A DNA stretch of 50,589 nt from Acidobacteriaceae bacterium. GTDB lineage: Bacteria > Acidobacteriota > Terriglobia > Bryobacterales > Bryobacteraceae. The stretch's first letter is position 1, and every line of letters starts with the position of its first letter. Below the pieces are notes generated by a model. It saw nothing but the letters and a program-made list of their open reading frames with translations, searched no databases and was not told the DNA's origin. Below, one piece after another: positions 8,191 through 16,023 of the stretch. The position numbers and the translations under genes are program-made. The stretch is taken from assembly GCA_903970405.1 (NCBI GenBank), contig CAJCIT010000164.1, positions 1-50,589 of the forward strand. Reading direction: 5' to 3'.

Positions 8191-9345
8191 TTAACGCTGG
8201 TCCGGCGTCTGGCATGAGAGATTCGCCGCTTCGTCAAGGCTTCTTCCAATGGGTTCGAGGAACCTCCGATAAAAGGCGAGCGTCCGCCTATCCTTCTTCG
8301 CGATTGCCTCTTGCACCGCTCGCTTCGTCTCCGGCGTAATCAATTCGATCCGCCCCACAAATACCCGCGCTAGCCGCTCCGGGGCGGGGTTAATTTCGAG
8401 CGGCAGCATCGCGTTCACTGCGCTTTCCGGCAGAATGTAAATCAGACGCGATCCTTCCTCAAACCACGAATCGCGCCATGTATCGATCATGGCCTCGGCT
8501 TCCTTCGGAAACAAACCCTGCTCGATCAGGGCGCCTTCCAGATCCGCCTTCAGTTGCGCCTGCGATCCGTCAAGCGATGGCCGTTCGAACGTGACGCCGT
8601 GTTCCACGCAGCCCGCATTCCGATACCCGATCGCCCCGCCGCGATTCTCGAAAAGAATCACAGCCGGCATGTCGCCCGCGCCCGTGTTCGCCACCACAAT
8701 CCGTCCGTCCGCGGTAACACGCGCCGAGAGAGGAACCGGAATTCTTGCTACGCCGCGATAGAAGAGGAATTTCTCGTGTTGATCGCCGACCGAAAGAGGT
8801 GACGCGCCGGTAGCCCGTGCGGCATAGTAGCGGCTGGGATCGCTTTCCATAGGGTAGTCAGGCGTGCTGCCAGGCCTGACCTTCACCGATTTCCACTCGA
8901 TAACGCCGGTCTGATTCATAAGGTCCATGCCGAGCCCGTTCAGATTTGAGGCAAGTGGGAACATCAGGCCGTTCCAAGGGTCTTTCCTGAATACCCGATA
9001 ATCGGACTTCGGATACCACTCGGTGATCAGACCGTTCGGAAACGAAACCTTCACGCTGGCGTCGAGATCGCGAGGGCTGTAGAAATAAATGACCGGGGTC
9101 TCCATCCGCACCGTCCCGCTGAGCCGGGCCTTGAACCCTCGGAAGCCGTAGTCGTTAACGAAGCGCGGCAGATCGCTGCCGCAGCCAAGTGTGTTCCAGT
9201 CGGCCGGCGCGCCGTTATCGGCCGCCACCGAAGTGAAGGTTCCCCACTCATGCACGGTCAAGCCAGAATCGGCCGACCGGCTGTGGCCCGCAACCAGACA
9301 CAACGCGGCGCATGCCAGCGCTCCGCAAATCGTAAGCATTTTCAT
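8191..9345 (-). CDS. Secreted protein of unknown function (HEWGTFTSV family)
   Basis: A 384-residue exported protein beginning MKMLTICGALACAALCLVAG (signal peptide), followed by the motif TVHEWGTFTSVAADNG, which I have seen in uncharacterised planctomycete and acidobacterial proteins. Another conserved-looking stretch is RMETPVIYFYSPRDL. It is beta-rich in the middle and helical at the C-terminus (TPETKRAVQEAIAKKDRRTL). The start was placed at 9345 because GGAGGGAGG lies 5-13 bases upstream and a signal peptide follows; the longer frame to 9525 would lack both. The ATG overlaps the upstream stop as ATGA, so it is translationally coupled to the 154-residue protein. It is the last gene of the sigma/FecR operon. 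No enzymatic residues are recognised. Confidence 0.78.
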   Translation of the reverse strand: MKMLTICGALACAALCLVAGHSRSADSGLTVHEWGTFTSVAADNGAPADWNTLGCGSDLPRFVNDYGFRGFKARLSGTVRMETPVIYFYSPRDLDASVKVSFPNGLITEWYPKSDYRVFRKDPWNGLMFPLASNLNGLGMDLMNQTGVIEWKSVKVRPGSTPDYPMESDPSRYYAARATGASPLSVGDQHEKFLFYRGVARIPVPLSARVTADGRIVVANTGAGDMPAVILFENRGGAIGYRNAGCVEHGVTFERPSLDGSQAQLKADLEGALIEQGLFPKEAEAMIDTWRDSWFEEGSRLIYILPESAVNAMLPLEINPAPERLARVFVGRIELITPETKRAVQEAIAKKDRRTLAFYRRFLEPIGRSLDEAANLSCQTPDQR

Positions 9346-9806
9346 TTGTATCCTCCCTCCGGAAACGCCTTCAGCGCCGCATCGATTTCGCCCTCGGTTG
9401 GGTGATGCGCGAAGAACTTCGAGGCCTCGCGAACAAATCCCTTCGGGCCAACGGGAATAATGGCGCCGGCCTGCGCACCGCCGCATGAGCCCTTCAGAAT
9501 AACGGCCCACCGTCCCGCATCCCACTGCTGAAAAACCCCGTAGACACCGGGTTTCGACGAGGGCGCCACCTTCAGCGTCATGGATCGTCGGCCGCTGTCG
9601 ACAATGCCCTGGGCGGTGGCGCTAATCTCGGCTTTCTGCGGCTCGCCGCATCCGGTGGTGCGGAATACGAAAGGCGCCGCCTTGAAACGAAAATCCTGAG
9701 CAGCGACGGGGCTGCCGATCTCGAACGTAAACGTCTGTGCCGAGGCAACCGCAGAAGCGCAAATCAGCGCCACCGGCGCCAGCAAGAGGCATTTTGCTGT
9801 TTTCAT
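9342..9806 (-). CDS. Small secreted protein of unknown function
   Basis: A 154-residue protein with a clear signal peptide (MKTAKCLLLAPVALICASAV, cleavage probably after ASA). The mature part is predicted beta-rich (TFTFEIGSPVAAQDF, FVFRTTGC) and has two cysteines that could pair (TTGCGE and GSCGGA). The family is not recognised. It follows the FecR-like gene after 36 bases and overlaps the next gene by four bases (ATGA), so it belongs to the four-gene operon with the ECF sigma factor. A role as a secreted effector or envelope component controlled by that sigma factor is inferred only from position. Confidence 0.72.
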   Translation of the reverse strand: MKTAKCLLLAPVALICASAVASAQTFTFEIGSPVAAQDFRFKAAPFVFRTTGCGEPQKAEISATAQGIVDSGRRSMTLKVAPSSKPGVYGVFQQWDAGRWAVILKGSCGGAQAGAIIPVGPKGFVREASKFFAHHPTEGEIDAALKAFPEGGYK

Positions 9807-9842
9807 ACCGCATTAGACGGCCAAGGCAGGAATTTCTTCCCG

Positions 9843-10655
9843 CTACCATTTCCACGCCAGTTCCTCTCTCAACTGCATCAGCGTTTCAGGTTCCAGCGCC
9901 AGTGCGCGTTCCCGCGAAAGGCCGGCCGGTAAGGGTGTGAGCGAAGAGATCCGGTCATAAACGCGCGCTCGGTCGGCTGGCGCTACGCGCGAAAGCAGAT
10001 GCCACAAGGTAAGCGTGTCGCGCACGCGTGCCGAGTCAAGCATCGAAGTGAGCGCCCCCTGCTCCACTGACTGTACGAACTCAGGCGCCGCATCCTCGAA
10101 ATAAGGAACGTCCGGTCCCTCAACCGGCTTGATGCGACACTTCGCGCCGGCGGGCACCAGCGATTCGAATGCTTTCCACTGAAAGGCCACCCAGCCCTTG
10201 GTGACGCGCAGTACGCCCGAGCCCCCTTCTTCCATAGTCAGCGCATACTCGCAACCAAGATCGATGGCCGTCCCGGATTTCGTATCCACAAGGAACATTC
10301 GAGGCGGCGCCGCGATCCGCGCGTAGATCGTCCCGCGCTCCAACCGAAGCCGGTGTTTGTCCGCGCGATCCACCACCACCCGCAGCCGGGTGCTTGGACC
10401 CATTTCCACCGTGCCGATGTCGCCGATCCGCAGGTTGGCCGACGCCGACGCGCTTGTCTCAATCCATCCCGCCTGACGGACCCTGAGCCAATAGATACCA
10501 GCCGCGACGAGGAAAATTGCGGCCGCCGCAACGGCCACCCGCCATCGCGGAAGCTGCCGTGCGCTGCCGTATTCACCTTCCCGCATCGCTACTTCGATCG
10601 CATCCCAGACCGATTGAGGCGCTTCCACCAGCGGAAGGTGCTCGCGGATATTCAT
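9843..10655 (-). CDS. FecR-domain membrane protein, putative anti-sigma/transducer
   Basis: A 270-residue protein with one transmembrane helix (about residues 41-58, VAVAAAAIFLVAAGIYWL) after a short cytoplasmic N-terminus, then a FecR-like beta domain (about 85-170: ANLRIGDIGTVEMGPSTRLR, RGTIYARIAAPP, VLRVTKGWVAF). The periplasmic C-terminus is helical and Arg/Glu-rich. FecR proteins relay signals to a partner ECF sigma factor. The gene overlaps the sigma gene by four bases (ATGA at 10652-10655), which supports a functional pair. No zinc-binding anti-sigma motif (HxxxCxxC) is present in the short N-terminus, so the mode of sigma control is open. Confidence 0.8.
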   Translation of the reverse strand: MNIREHLPLVEAPQSVWDAIEVAMREGEYGSARQLPRWRVAVAAAAIFLVAAGIYWLRVRQAGWIETSASASANLRIGDIGTVEMGPSTRLRVVVDRADKHRLRLERGTIYARIAAPPRMFLVDTKSGTAIDLGCEYALTMEEGGSGVLRVTKGWVAFQWKAFESLVPAGAKCRIKPVEGPDVPYFEDAAPEFVQSVEQGALTSMLDSARVRDTLTLWHLLSRVAPADRARVYDRISSLTPLPAGLSRERALALEPETLMQLREELAWKW

Positions 10656-11218
10656 TCCACCATCCCCTTCAGCCGTTCGGCGAGCATCTTATGTCCACGG
10701 CTCAGACGTGACGCCACCGTGCCCAGGGAGCAACGCAGCGCCTTCGCCATTTCCGCGTAGGACAGATCATCGAAATAGCGGAGCAAAACCGCTATCCGGA
10801 ACTTCGGCGGAAGGGACGCCACCGCCGCCTGCACGGAAGCGGCGACCTGAGCCCGCGCATATCGCGACTCCAGCGAGTCCTCGTTTACCGCTGACTCAAG
10901 CCGCTGCCGTTCGTACACGCCTGCGCGCGGCTTGCGGCTGCGCGCTTCATCCAGGCACACGTTGACTACCAGCCGGTAAAGCCACGTCGAAAAACCGGCT
11001 TCGCCCCGGAACTGGCCGATATTCGCCAGCAGTTTCAGGAATACTTGTTGGGTAACATCGCTCGCCGCAATCCGGTCGCCATGAAAGAAATAAAGCGCTA
11101 TTGAATACACGCGGTCTTTGTAAAAATCGTAGAGGTCGCGAAAGGCAAGGCGATCCCCGGCTCGGCACGCTTCGACGATCTCGACGCCGGCTTCACGGTC
11201 GCTCAGATTGACCACCAA
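10652..11218 (-). CDS. ECF sigma-70 family RNA polymerase sigma factor
   Basis: A 188-residue extracytoplasmic-function sigma factor. Region 2 is clear (AFRDLYDFYKDRVYSIALYF, SDVTQQVFLKLL, FSTWLYRLVVNVCLDEARSR) and region 4 shows the helix-turn-helix (LPPKFRIAVLLRYFDDLSYA, then EMAKALRCSLGTVASRLSRG). It would direct RNA polymerase to the promoters of its own operon or envelope genes. The start is uncertain: the longest frame begins with TTG at 11218 and the next codon is GTG; neither has a strong Shine-Dalgarno, and no ATG fits before region 2. The gene is first in an operon with the FecR-like protein and two secreted proteins. The upstream 400 bases contain a large inverted repeat. Confidence 0.87.
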   Translation of the reverse strand: MVVNLSDREAGVEIVEACRAGDRLAFRDLYDFYKDRVYSIALYFFHGDRIAASDVTQQVFLKLLANIGQFRGEAGFSTWLYRLVVNVCLDEARSRKPRAGVYERQRLESAVNEDSLESRYARAQVAASVQAAVASLPPKFRIAVLLRYFDDLSYAEMAKALRCSLGTVASRLSRGHKMLAERLKGMVE

Positions 11219-11364
11219 AGCGTAAGACGGCGCATGGAACGATTTTCTTCCAAAATCCGCCGCCCGTGATCAGCCCGGCGGAGACCAGCAGTGTGGTGCA
11301 GAGCGCGACCTGCAATCCGCAGAGAACTACGCAAGGAGTATCTCCGCCGCTCACCTCTGCTCAG

Positions 11365-11606
11365 CGCCCGCAACTCTTGGGAGCCGCGACCGTCAGGGAG
11401 CTTGGCCAAACAGGACCACCACCGCGGTCGTTCCCTGAGTACCTGAGAACGCGGGAAAAAATCTCAGTCGCAAGAGGCGATTGCGGCAGCGAGAAACTGT
11501 CCGTTTACCCGCTTGCTCACGCGCGGGGTTCAGAAGGAGGGCGAGCCCCGGGAACAACCAACCGGTCGCTCCCTGACGGTCGCGGCTCGGAAGCGTTGCG
11601 GGTGCG
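11365..11606. repeat. Inverted pair of GAGCCGCGACCGTCAGGG repeats (MITE-like, 240 bp)
   Basis: The 20-base arm at 11381-11400 (GAGCCGCGACCGTCAGGGAG) is repeated exactly, inverted, at 11569-11588; imperfect homology extends the arms outwards to about 36 bases (CGC..CCGCAAC.CTT...). Inner flanks contain ACCACCACCGCGGTCG and CCAACCGGTCGCTCCC, which recur in the copies at 23428 and 27317. The region separates the minus-strand S9 peptidase from the sigma-factor operon and contains no gene. No transposase lies inside, so this is a non-autonomous dispersed element. Confidence 0.75.
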
Positions 11607-11624
11607 GTTTTCGGACCGCTCGGA

Positions 11625-13700
11625 TCAAGGCTGAACGTTTGTAAGGCTTTCACTCCCGGGCTTGGGAAAGTGACTCTGGTACCAGGCAACCGAACGGTCA
11701 ATCCAATCGACGATGTGCTTGGTTTCGTGAATACCGTGCCCTTCGCGCGGGTAGCGAACGAAAATCGTGTCTACTCCCACGTCCTTCAACGCGACGAAAT
11801 ACTGTTCTGCCTCGGCGATGGGCACATCGGGATCGTTCTCGCCATGAACCAACATGGTAGGTGTATGGGCGTTGGCAACATGCTTCAGCGCCGACCGCTC
11901 CCAGGCGTCGTCCATCAACTTTCCCTGGTGGAAGAACTGGCCGAATTCCATTTCCTCATATTGATTGTAGTAAGTCATGTAGTTATAACTGATCAGGTTT
12001 GAGATACCAGCGGTTGGAACGGCCGCCTTGAATTCATTCGTTTGCGTGATCAGCCAATCGCTCAACTGCCCTCCATAGCTTACGCCCTCTATTCCCATGC
12101 GCTCGCGATCGATCCAGAGATACCGCCTCACGGCGGCGCTGACACCATAGAGAATATCCTGCCCTTCGTTGCCGTCCTGATCGCCGAAAACGGCATCGGC
12201 AAACTTCTGGCCATACCCCGTCGAACCCCGATAGTTGATCTGCAAAACCGCCCAACCTAACGCAGCATACACTTGATTCTTGAAGCTGAAGGCCGGGCCA
12301 TTTTGTCCGTGGGGCCCGCCGTGGATATCCACAATCAAAGGATGCTTGCTGGCAGGTGTCATGCCTAACGGCTTGGTCAGGAAGGCTTCCACCTGGAACT
12401 TATTGTCGTTACTGACAAAAGTGAATGACTCCGTTTCGGCGATGGTCTTGCCCGCCAAAACGTCCGAATTCAGCGAAGTAAGTTGGCGGGCTGGGACGGT
12501 TCCGGTCTTGAAATACAGCTCAGGCATATCCGCCGCCGTGGCGAAAGCAAATGCAACCGAGCCATCTTTACCCACCGAGTACTCACCAACGGTTCCCACG
12601 CCCCGTTCCACAATTTCCGGCTGTCCGCCGGCAACAGGCAGCTTGGCTAAGTGGGTGTTTCCTCTCTCCTGGTAAGTAACGTACACGGCCGATCCGTCGG
12701 GCGCCCAGTGCAGCATGCGCTGCCGGTTGTCAATGGAGGCCCCCACCTCGCGCCGGTGTGTGCCGTCTGCGTCGATCAGCCAGGCGTGCGTGTCTTCCAT
12801 GGTGGTTTCCCGGTCTGTGAGTCCGCGTTTTGTTGCCAGGAACGCGATGCTCTTGCCGTCTGGAGAATATCGAGGCGCATATTCGGTGCTCTCTGTCGCC
12901 GTTATTCTTCGAATACTCCCGTCAGAAACCTTCAAAGCAAACAGGTCGTAGTTAAAGAACTCATCGGAGTTGGGCTCCCTGTTGGACGCGAACACAATCT
13001 CCTGGCCATCGGGCGACCAATCCACAGAATGCTCATCGTAACTCCCCGTGGTCAACTGACGCACCTGCTTCGTTCCGAGATCCACGGAGTAAAGATGCAA
13101 GCGTTTGTTGTCATTGAAGTGCGTCATACCCTCGCCGGCGGTCGGCTTATACAGGTATCTCGTGATCACCATTGGATCACCTGAGGCAGCCTGCGTCTCA
13201 GGTCCGGCGCTTGAGGAAACGTAGGCGATCGTTTTGCTGTCGGGCGACCATGTAAGGCTCTCGCCTTGACCGGGCAGCGGGGAGTTGGTGCCACTCGTCT
13301 TCGCGAGAAACGTTTGGCCTGACCCATCCGCGCGAACAGTGTTGAGCCCCTTTTGCTCGCCGTCTCCGCCCATGAAGGCGATCGTCTTACCGTCCGGCGA
13401 CCAGCGCGGGTCGGACGATGTGTCCTTTTCGCCGCCGATCCGCATGGATTTGCTTGAGGCAAGGTCCATGATCCAGACTTGTGAATAGGGCCGGCCTGGA
13501 CGGTCATTCATCGCCACGGTGTACGCGATGTGGCTCCCATCAGGGGAAAGCTGAACGTCGGTTACTGACCGGAAACGGTAAAGATCCTGGCTCCGGATAC
13601 CCTGCGCCTTGCCGGAGACTGCCCAAAGCGCGGCAACGCATAGAACAACTGAAAGACGGACAGAAAGCAAAGATGTGCTCCAATCAGAAGAGAATAGCAA
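11625..13700 (-). CDS. S9 family serine peptidase (prolyl oligopeptidase-like), secreted
   Basis: A 691-residue exported peptidase. The signal peptide covers about residues 10-32 (ending SGKAQG). An N-terminal seven-bladed WD40/PD40-type propeller is shown by repeated VQLSPDGSHIAY, PRWSPDGKTIAF, VDWSPDGQEIVF and PRYSPDGKSIAF. The C-terminal alpha/beta-hydrolase domain carries HGGPHGQ (oxyanion side), nucleophile GVSYGGQ, Asp in HGENDPDVP and His in REGHGI. It cleaves short peptides in the periplasm, probably dipeptidyl or acylaminoacyl type. The frame starts at TTG 13700; another TTG ten codons later is possible, as no ATG precedes the signal peptide. It follows the membrane protein at 13721 after 20 bases, so the two may be co-transcribed. 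Confidence 0.9.
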   Translation of the reverse strand: MLFSSDWSTSLLSVRLSVVLCVAALWAVSGKAQGIRSQDLYRFRSVTDVQLSPDGSHIAYTVAMNDRPGRPYSQVWIMDLASSKSMRIGGEKDTSSDPRWSPDGKTIAFMGGDGEQKGLNTVRADGSGQTFLAKTSGTNSPLPGQGESLTWSPDSKTIAYVSSSAGPETQAASGDPMVITRYLYKPTAGEGMTHFNDNKRLHLYSVDLGTKQVRQLTTGSYDEHSVDWSPDGQEIVFASNREPNSDEFFNYDLFALKVSDGSIRRITATESTEYAPRYSPDGKSIAFLATKRGLTDRETTMEDTHAWLIDADGTHRREVGASIDNRQRMLHWAPDGSAVYVTYQERGNTHLAKLPVAGGQPEIVERGVGTVGEYSVGKDGSVAFAFATAADMPELYFKTGTVPARQLTSLNSDVLAGKTIAETESFTFVSNDNKFQVEAFLTKPLGMTPASKHPLIVDIHGGPHGQNGPAFSFKNQVYAALGWAVLQINYRGSTGYGQKFADAVFGDQDGNEGQDILYGVSAAVRRYLWIDRERMGIEGVSYGGQLSDWLITQTNEFKAAVPTAGISNLISYNYMTYYNQYEEMEFGQFFHQGKLMDDAWERSALKHVANAHTPTMLVHGENDPDVPIAEAEQYFVALKDVGVDTIFVRYPREGHGIHETKHIVDWIDRSVAWYQSHFPKPGSESLTNVQP

Positions 13701-13720
13701 TTGCCGCTTGCCGGCTTACG

Positions 13721-14752
13721 CTATGTAACCGTGAGCGTCCATTTGAATTCTGCGGTCTTGCCTGTGCTATCCGTCACCTGAAAGCGGAACTCCGCCGCCG
13801 GTGCGGCTGCCGGCGGGGTACCAGCCAACACGCCGGAATCCGGGTCCAGGGTTAGCCAAGCGGGCAGCGGCGTCAGCGCGAGCCACTGATAGGGCGGAGT
13901 GCCGGATGAGGCGTTGAGTGTCAGGCTGAACGGCTGACCGTTGGGCGCGGTCGCGGTTGTCGGCGAGGTCACCTTCACGCCAGTGAGCTTCCCCGTCCGA
14001 TCGTCGTCGGCCTTGAAGATCGTCAAAGCGATCTCTCGCAGCTTCAGAAACGCCTTATCGGAAAATAGGCCCACCAATGCGGCGACGGCCGAGACCCCAT
14101 AAGGATTTACGCTGTTGGCGCCGTCCGCGCCGGAGCCGGACAGAAACCCGCCCCGAATAACCAGGTAGAAAATGAAGGCCAGTCCCGCCCCCAGCGGTGG
14201 TTTCGCGAAGTAAAAGGGGATCCAGCTCTCCTCAAGTTTCTTCTCGCCGATGAAATTTACCAGTGACTGCAAGCCGCTCATGCAGGCCCCCAGGCCACCG
14301 GTAAAGATAATCAGCAAAATCAATCGAACATCCGGCTGCAGATCCATCGATACGCCCCAGAGCGACCACATGTAGATGCTGGGGGAAGATGTGGGCGGCT
14401 GCGGAGAATCCGTTCCCTTGTTCGCCCCGCCCGGGGGCTGGGGAGCGTTGCCCGGGGGCTTGGCTGCTCCGGATCCCGCTGAATCGGTGCCCGTGGAGGG
14501 CGGCGCCGGCTGCGCGGGTGTGTTGTTGGGAGGGGCTGTCTGCGCGGGTTTCGGCGTTGGTGTGATTGCGGCCGGTTCGCTCTTGGTGACCGGGTTGGAG
14601 GCCTGATCCGCCCCGTGCGATTCAGCAGTTCCAGGGCTGGGAGAAGACTTTGGCTGGGCGTTCCACAGACTGTAAATCAGAATCAGTAATCCCAGCCCGG
14701 CCAAAAGCAGGTACAAAAACGCGGCGTACTTCAAGTACCCTTTGAATTTCAT
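13721..14752 (-). CDS. Membrane protein with Pro-rich linker and putative Ig (He_PIG) domain
   Basis: A 343-residue protein of unknown function. Layout: an N-terminal transmembrane helix (YAAFLYLLLAGLGLLILIY, 9-27), an unstructured Pro/Ala/Ser/Thr-rich linker (about 32-125), then three hydrophobic segments (VRLILLIIFTGGLGACMSG; AGLAFIFYLVIRGGF; GVSAVAALVGLFS), and finally an Ig-like putative-Ig domain (about 265-343) with the typical GTPPYQWLALTPLPAWLTLD and SGVLAGTPPAA motifs. This domain is usually exported and binds carbohydrate or protein. Start 14752 is preceded by GGAGGGACGC, an acceptable ribosome site. It lies upstream of the S9 peptidase. I cannot name the family. Confidence 0.72.
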   Translation of the reverse strand: MKFKGYLKYAAFLYLLLAGLGLLILIYSLWNAQPKSSPSPGTAESHGADQASNPVTKSEPAAITPTPKPAQTAPPNNTPAQPAPPSTGTDSAGSGAAKPPGNAPQPPGGANKGTDSPQPPTSSPSIYMWSLWGVSMDLQPDVRLILLIIFTGGLGACMSGLQSLVNFIGEKKLEESWIPFYFAKPPLGAGLAFIFYLVIRGGFLSGSGADGANSVNPYGVSAVAALVGLFSDKAFLKLREIALTIFKADDDRTGKLTGVKVTSPTTATAPNGQPFSLTLNASSGTPPYQWLALTPLPAWLTLDPDSGVLAGTPPAAAPAAEFRFQVTDSTGKTAEFKWTLTVT

Positions 14753-14904
14753 GCGTCCCTCCTATGCCGGAGCTATCCGGCCGTTGTCAATGATATGCCC
14801 GAAAGCCCAGGCAAGGAAGGGCGAGATATGCGTTTTTCAGTGATCTTAGAAGGGGGACCCTTTGGGGGTAACCCGGCAGTGAATGAAGCCCGGCGCCGAT
14901 TCCT

Positions 14905-15471
14905 TCACGCCCGCTGGCCTTCTAATCCCAGTTCAGTGGCCTTGGCCTTCATCGCTTCTAGGCAGAAAGCGATGTGATCATCCAGAGCGACGCCCATCTC
15001 CGCGGCGCCTCCAATAATGTCGTCGCGGCTGACGTTCCGGGCGAAGGCCTTGTCCTTGAGCTTACGCTTCACGCTGCCTAAGTCGACCTCATGAATACTC
15101 TTGCCAGGCTTCACATAGGAACAAGCGGTAAGGAATCCCGCCAGTTCGTCGCAGGCGAAGAGGGTTTTTTCGAGTAAGCTCTCGCGCGGGACTCCGCTGT
15201 AGTTGGCATGGGAGAGAATCGCCCGTCGAATCTCCCCGGAAACGCCGCGTTCAGCGAGAATTGCTTCGCCTTTCATCGGATGATCGGGGGCTTGGGGATG
15301 GATCTCCCAATCGAAGTCATGCAGCAGCGCGGTGACCCCCCACTTCTCGTCGTCCTCACCAAACTTCCCAGCGTATGCGCAAACACAGCACTCCACCGCC
15401 AGCATGTGGCGGCGGAGGCTTTCCGATTGAACAAACTCACGGACAATGGCCCACGCCTGGTCTCGCGTCAT
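14905..15471 (-). CDS. HD-domain hydrolase
   Basis: A 188-residue cytoplasmic protein of the HD superfamily of metal-dependent phosphohydrolases. The signature is seen as an early His (SLRRHMLAVE), the HD pair in ALLHDFDWEIHP, a further His (HPMKGEAIL) and the later segment AILSHANYSGVP. Such short HD proteins hydrolyse nucleotides or other phosphate esters; the substrate is not known. Its start at 15471 is ten bases downstream of the cyclophilin stop on the same strand, so the two probably share an mRNA. Confidence 0.83.
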   Translation of the reverse strand: MTRDQAWAIVREFVQSESLRRHMLAVECCVCAYAGKFGEDDEKWGVTALLHDFDWEIHPQAPDHPMKGEAILAERGVSGEIRRAILSHANYSGVPRESLLEKTLFACDELAGFLTACSYVKPGKSIHEVDLGSVKRKLKDKAFARNVSRDDIIGGAAEMGVALDDHIAFCLEAMKAKATELGLEGQRA

Positions 15472-15480
15472 CCTTGCAGT

Positions 15481-15963
15481 TTAGACTTCTTCAATCTTCA
15501 CCGACGTCAGTTTGTCGCCTTGCTTGATCTTATTAACCACATCCTGCCCGTTGCGAACCTGGCCGAAAACCGTGTGCTTCCCGTTGAGCCAGTCAGTGGC
15601 GATATGTGTGATGAAAAACTGGCTGCCGTTCGTGTTCGGGCCGGCATTGGCCATGGAGAGGGAGCCCACCTGATGCTTCTTGAAGCCGCCCTTCAACTCA
15701 TCCTCAAACTTATAGCCTGGACCTCCGCGGCCGGTGGCCGCCGGGTCTCCGCCTTGAATCATGAAATTATCGATGACGCGGTGGAACACTGTGCCGTCGT
15801 AGAAGCCCTCGCGAGCCAGGAAAACAAAATTGTTAACCGTCTTCGGCGCCTCTTTCGGAAACAGATCCACCACCACAGATCCGCGCGATGTTTCAAATGT
15901 CGCCGTGTAGCTCTTGGTGGGATCGATGGTCAGAGGCGGCGGGGCCGAATATTGTTTGCTCAT
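15481..15963 (-). CDS. Cyclophilin-type peptidyl-prolyl cis-trans isomerase (cytoplasmic)
   Basis: A 160-residue cyclophilin catalysing cis-trans isomerisation of Xaa-Pro bonds. Hallmarks: TFETSRGSVVVDLFPKEAPK, the catalytic arginine in VFHRVIDNFMIQGGDP, the substrate groove GSLSMANAGPNTNGSQFFIT, and WLNGKHTVFGQV. No signal peptide, so it should act in the cytoplasm, unlike the exported cyclophilin at 23523. ATG at 15963. It is immediately followed by the HD hydrolase gene. Confidence 0.93.
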   Translation of the reverse strand: MSKQYSAPPPLTIDPTKSYTATFETSRGSVVVDLFPKEAPKTVNNFVFLAREGFYDGTVFHRVIDNFMIQGGDPAATGRGGPGYKFEDELKGGFKKHQVGSLSMANAGPNTNGSQFFITHIATDWLNGKHTVFGQVRNGQDVVNKIKQGDKLTSVKIEEV

Positions 15964-16023
15964 AAGCCCAGTGTAATTGCTTGAGGTATGAGGAGCCCGC
16001 GGCTCGGAAGGCGTGGCGCACGT

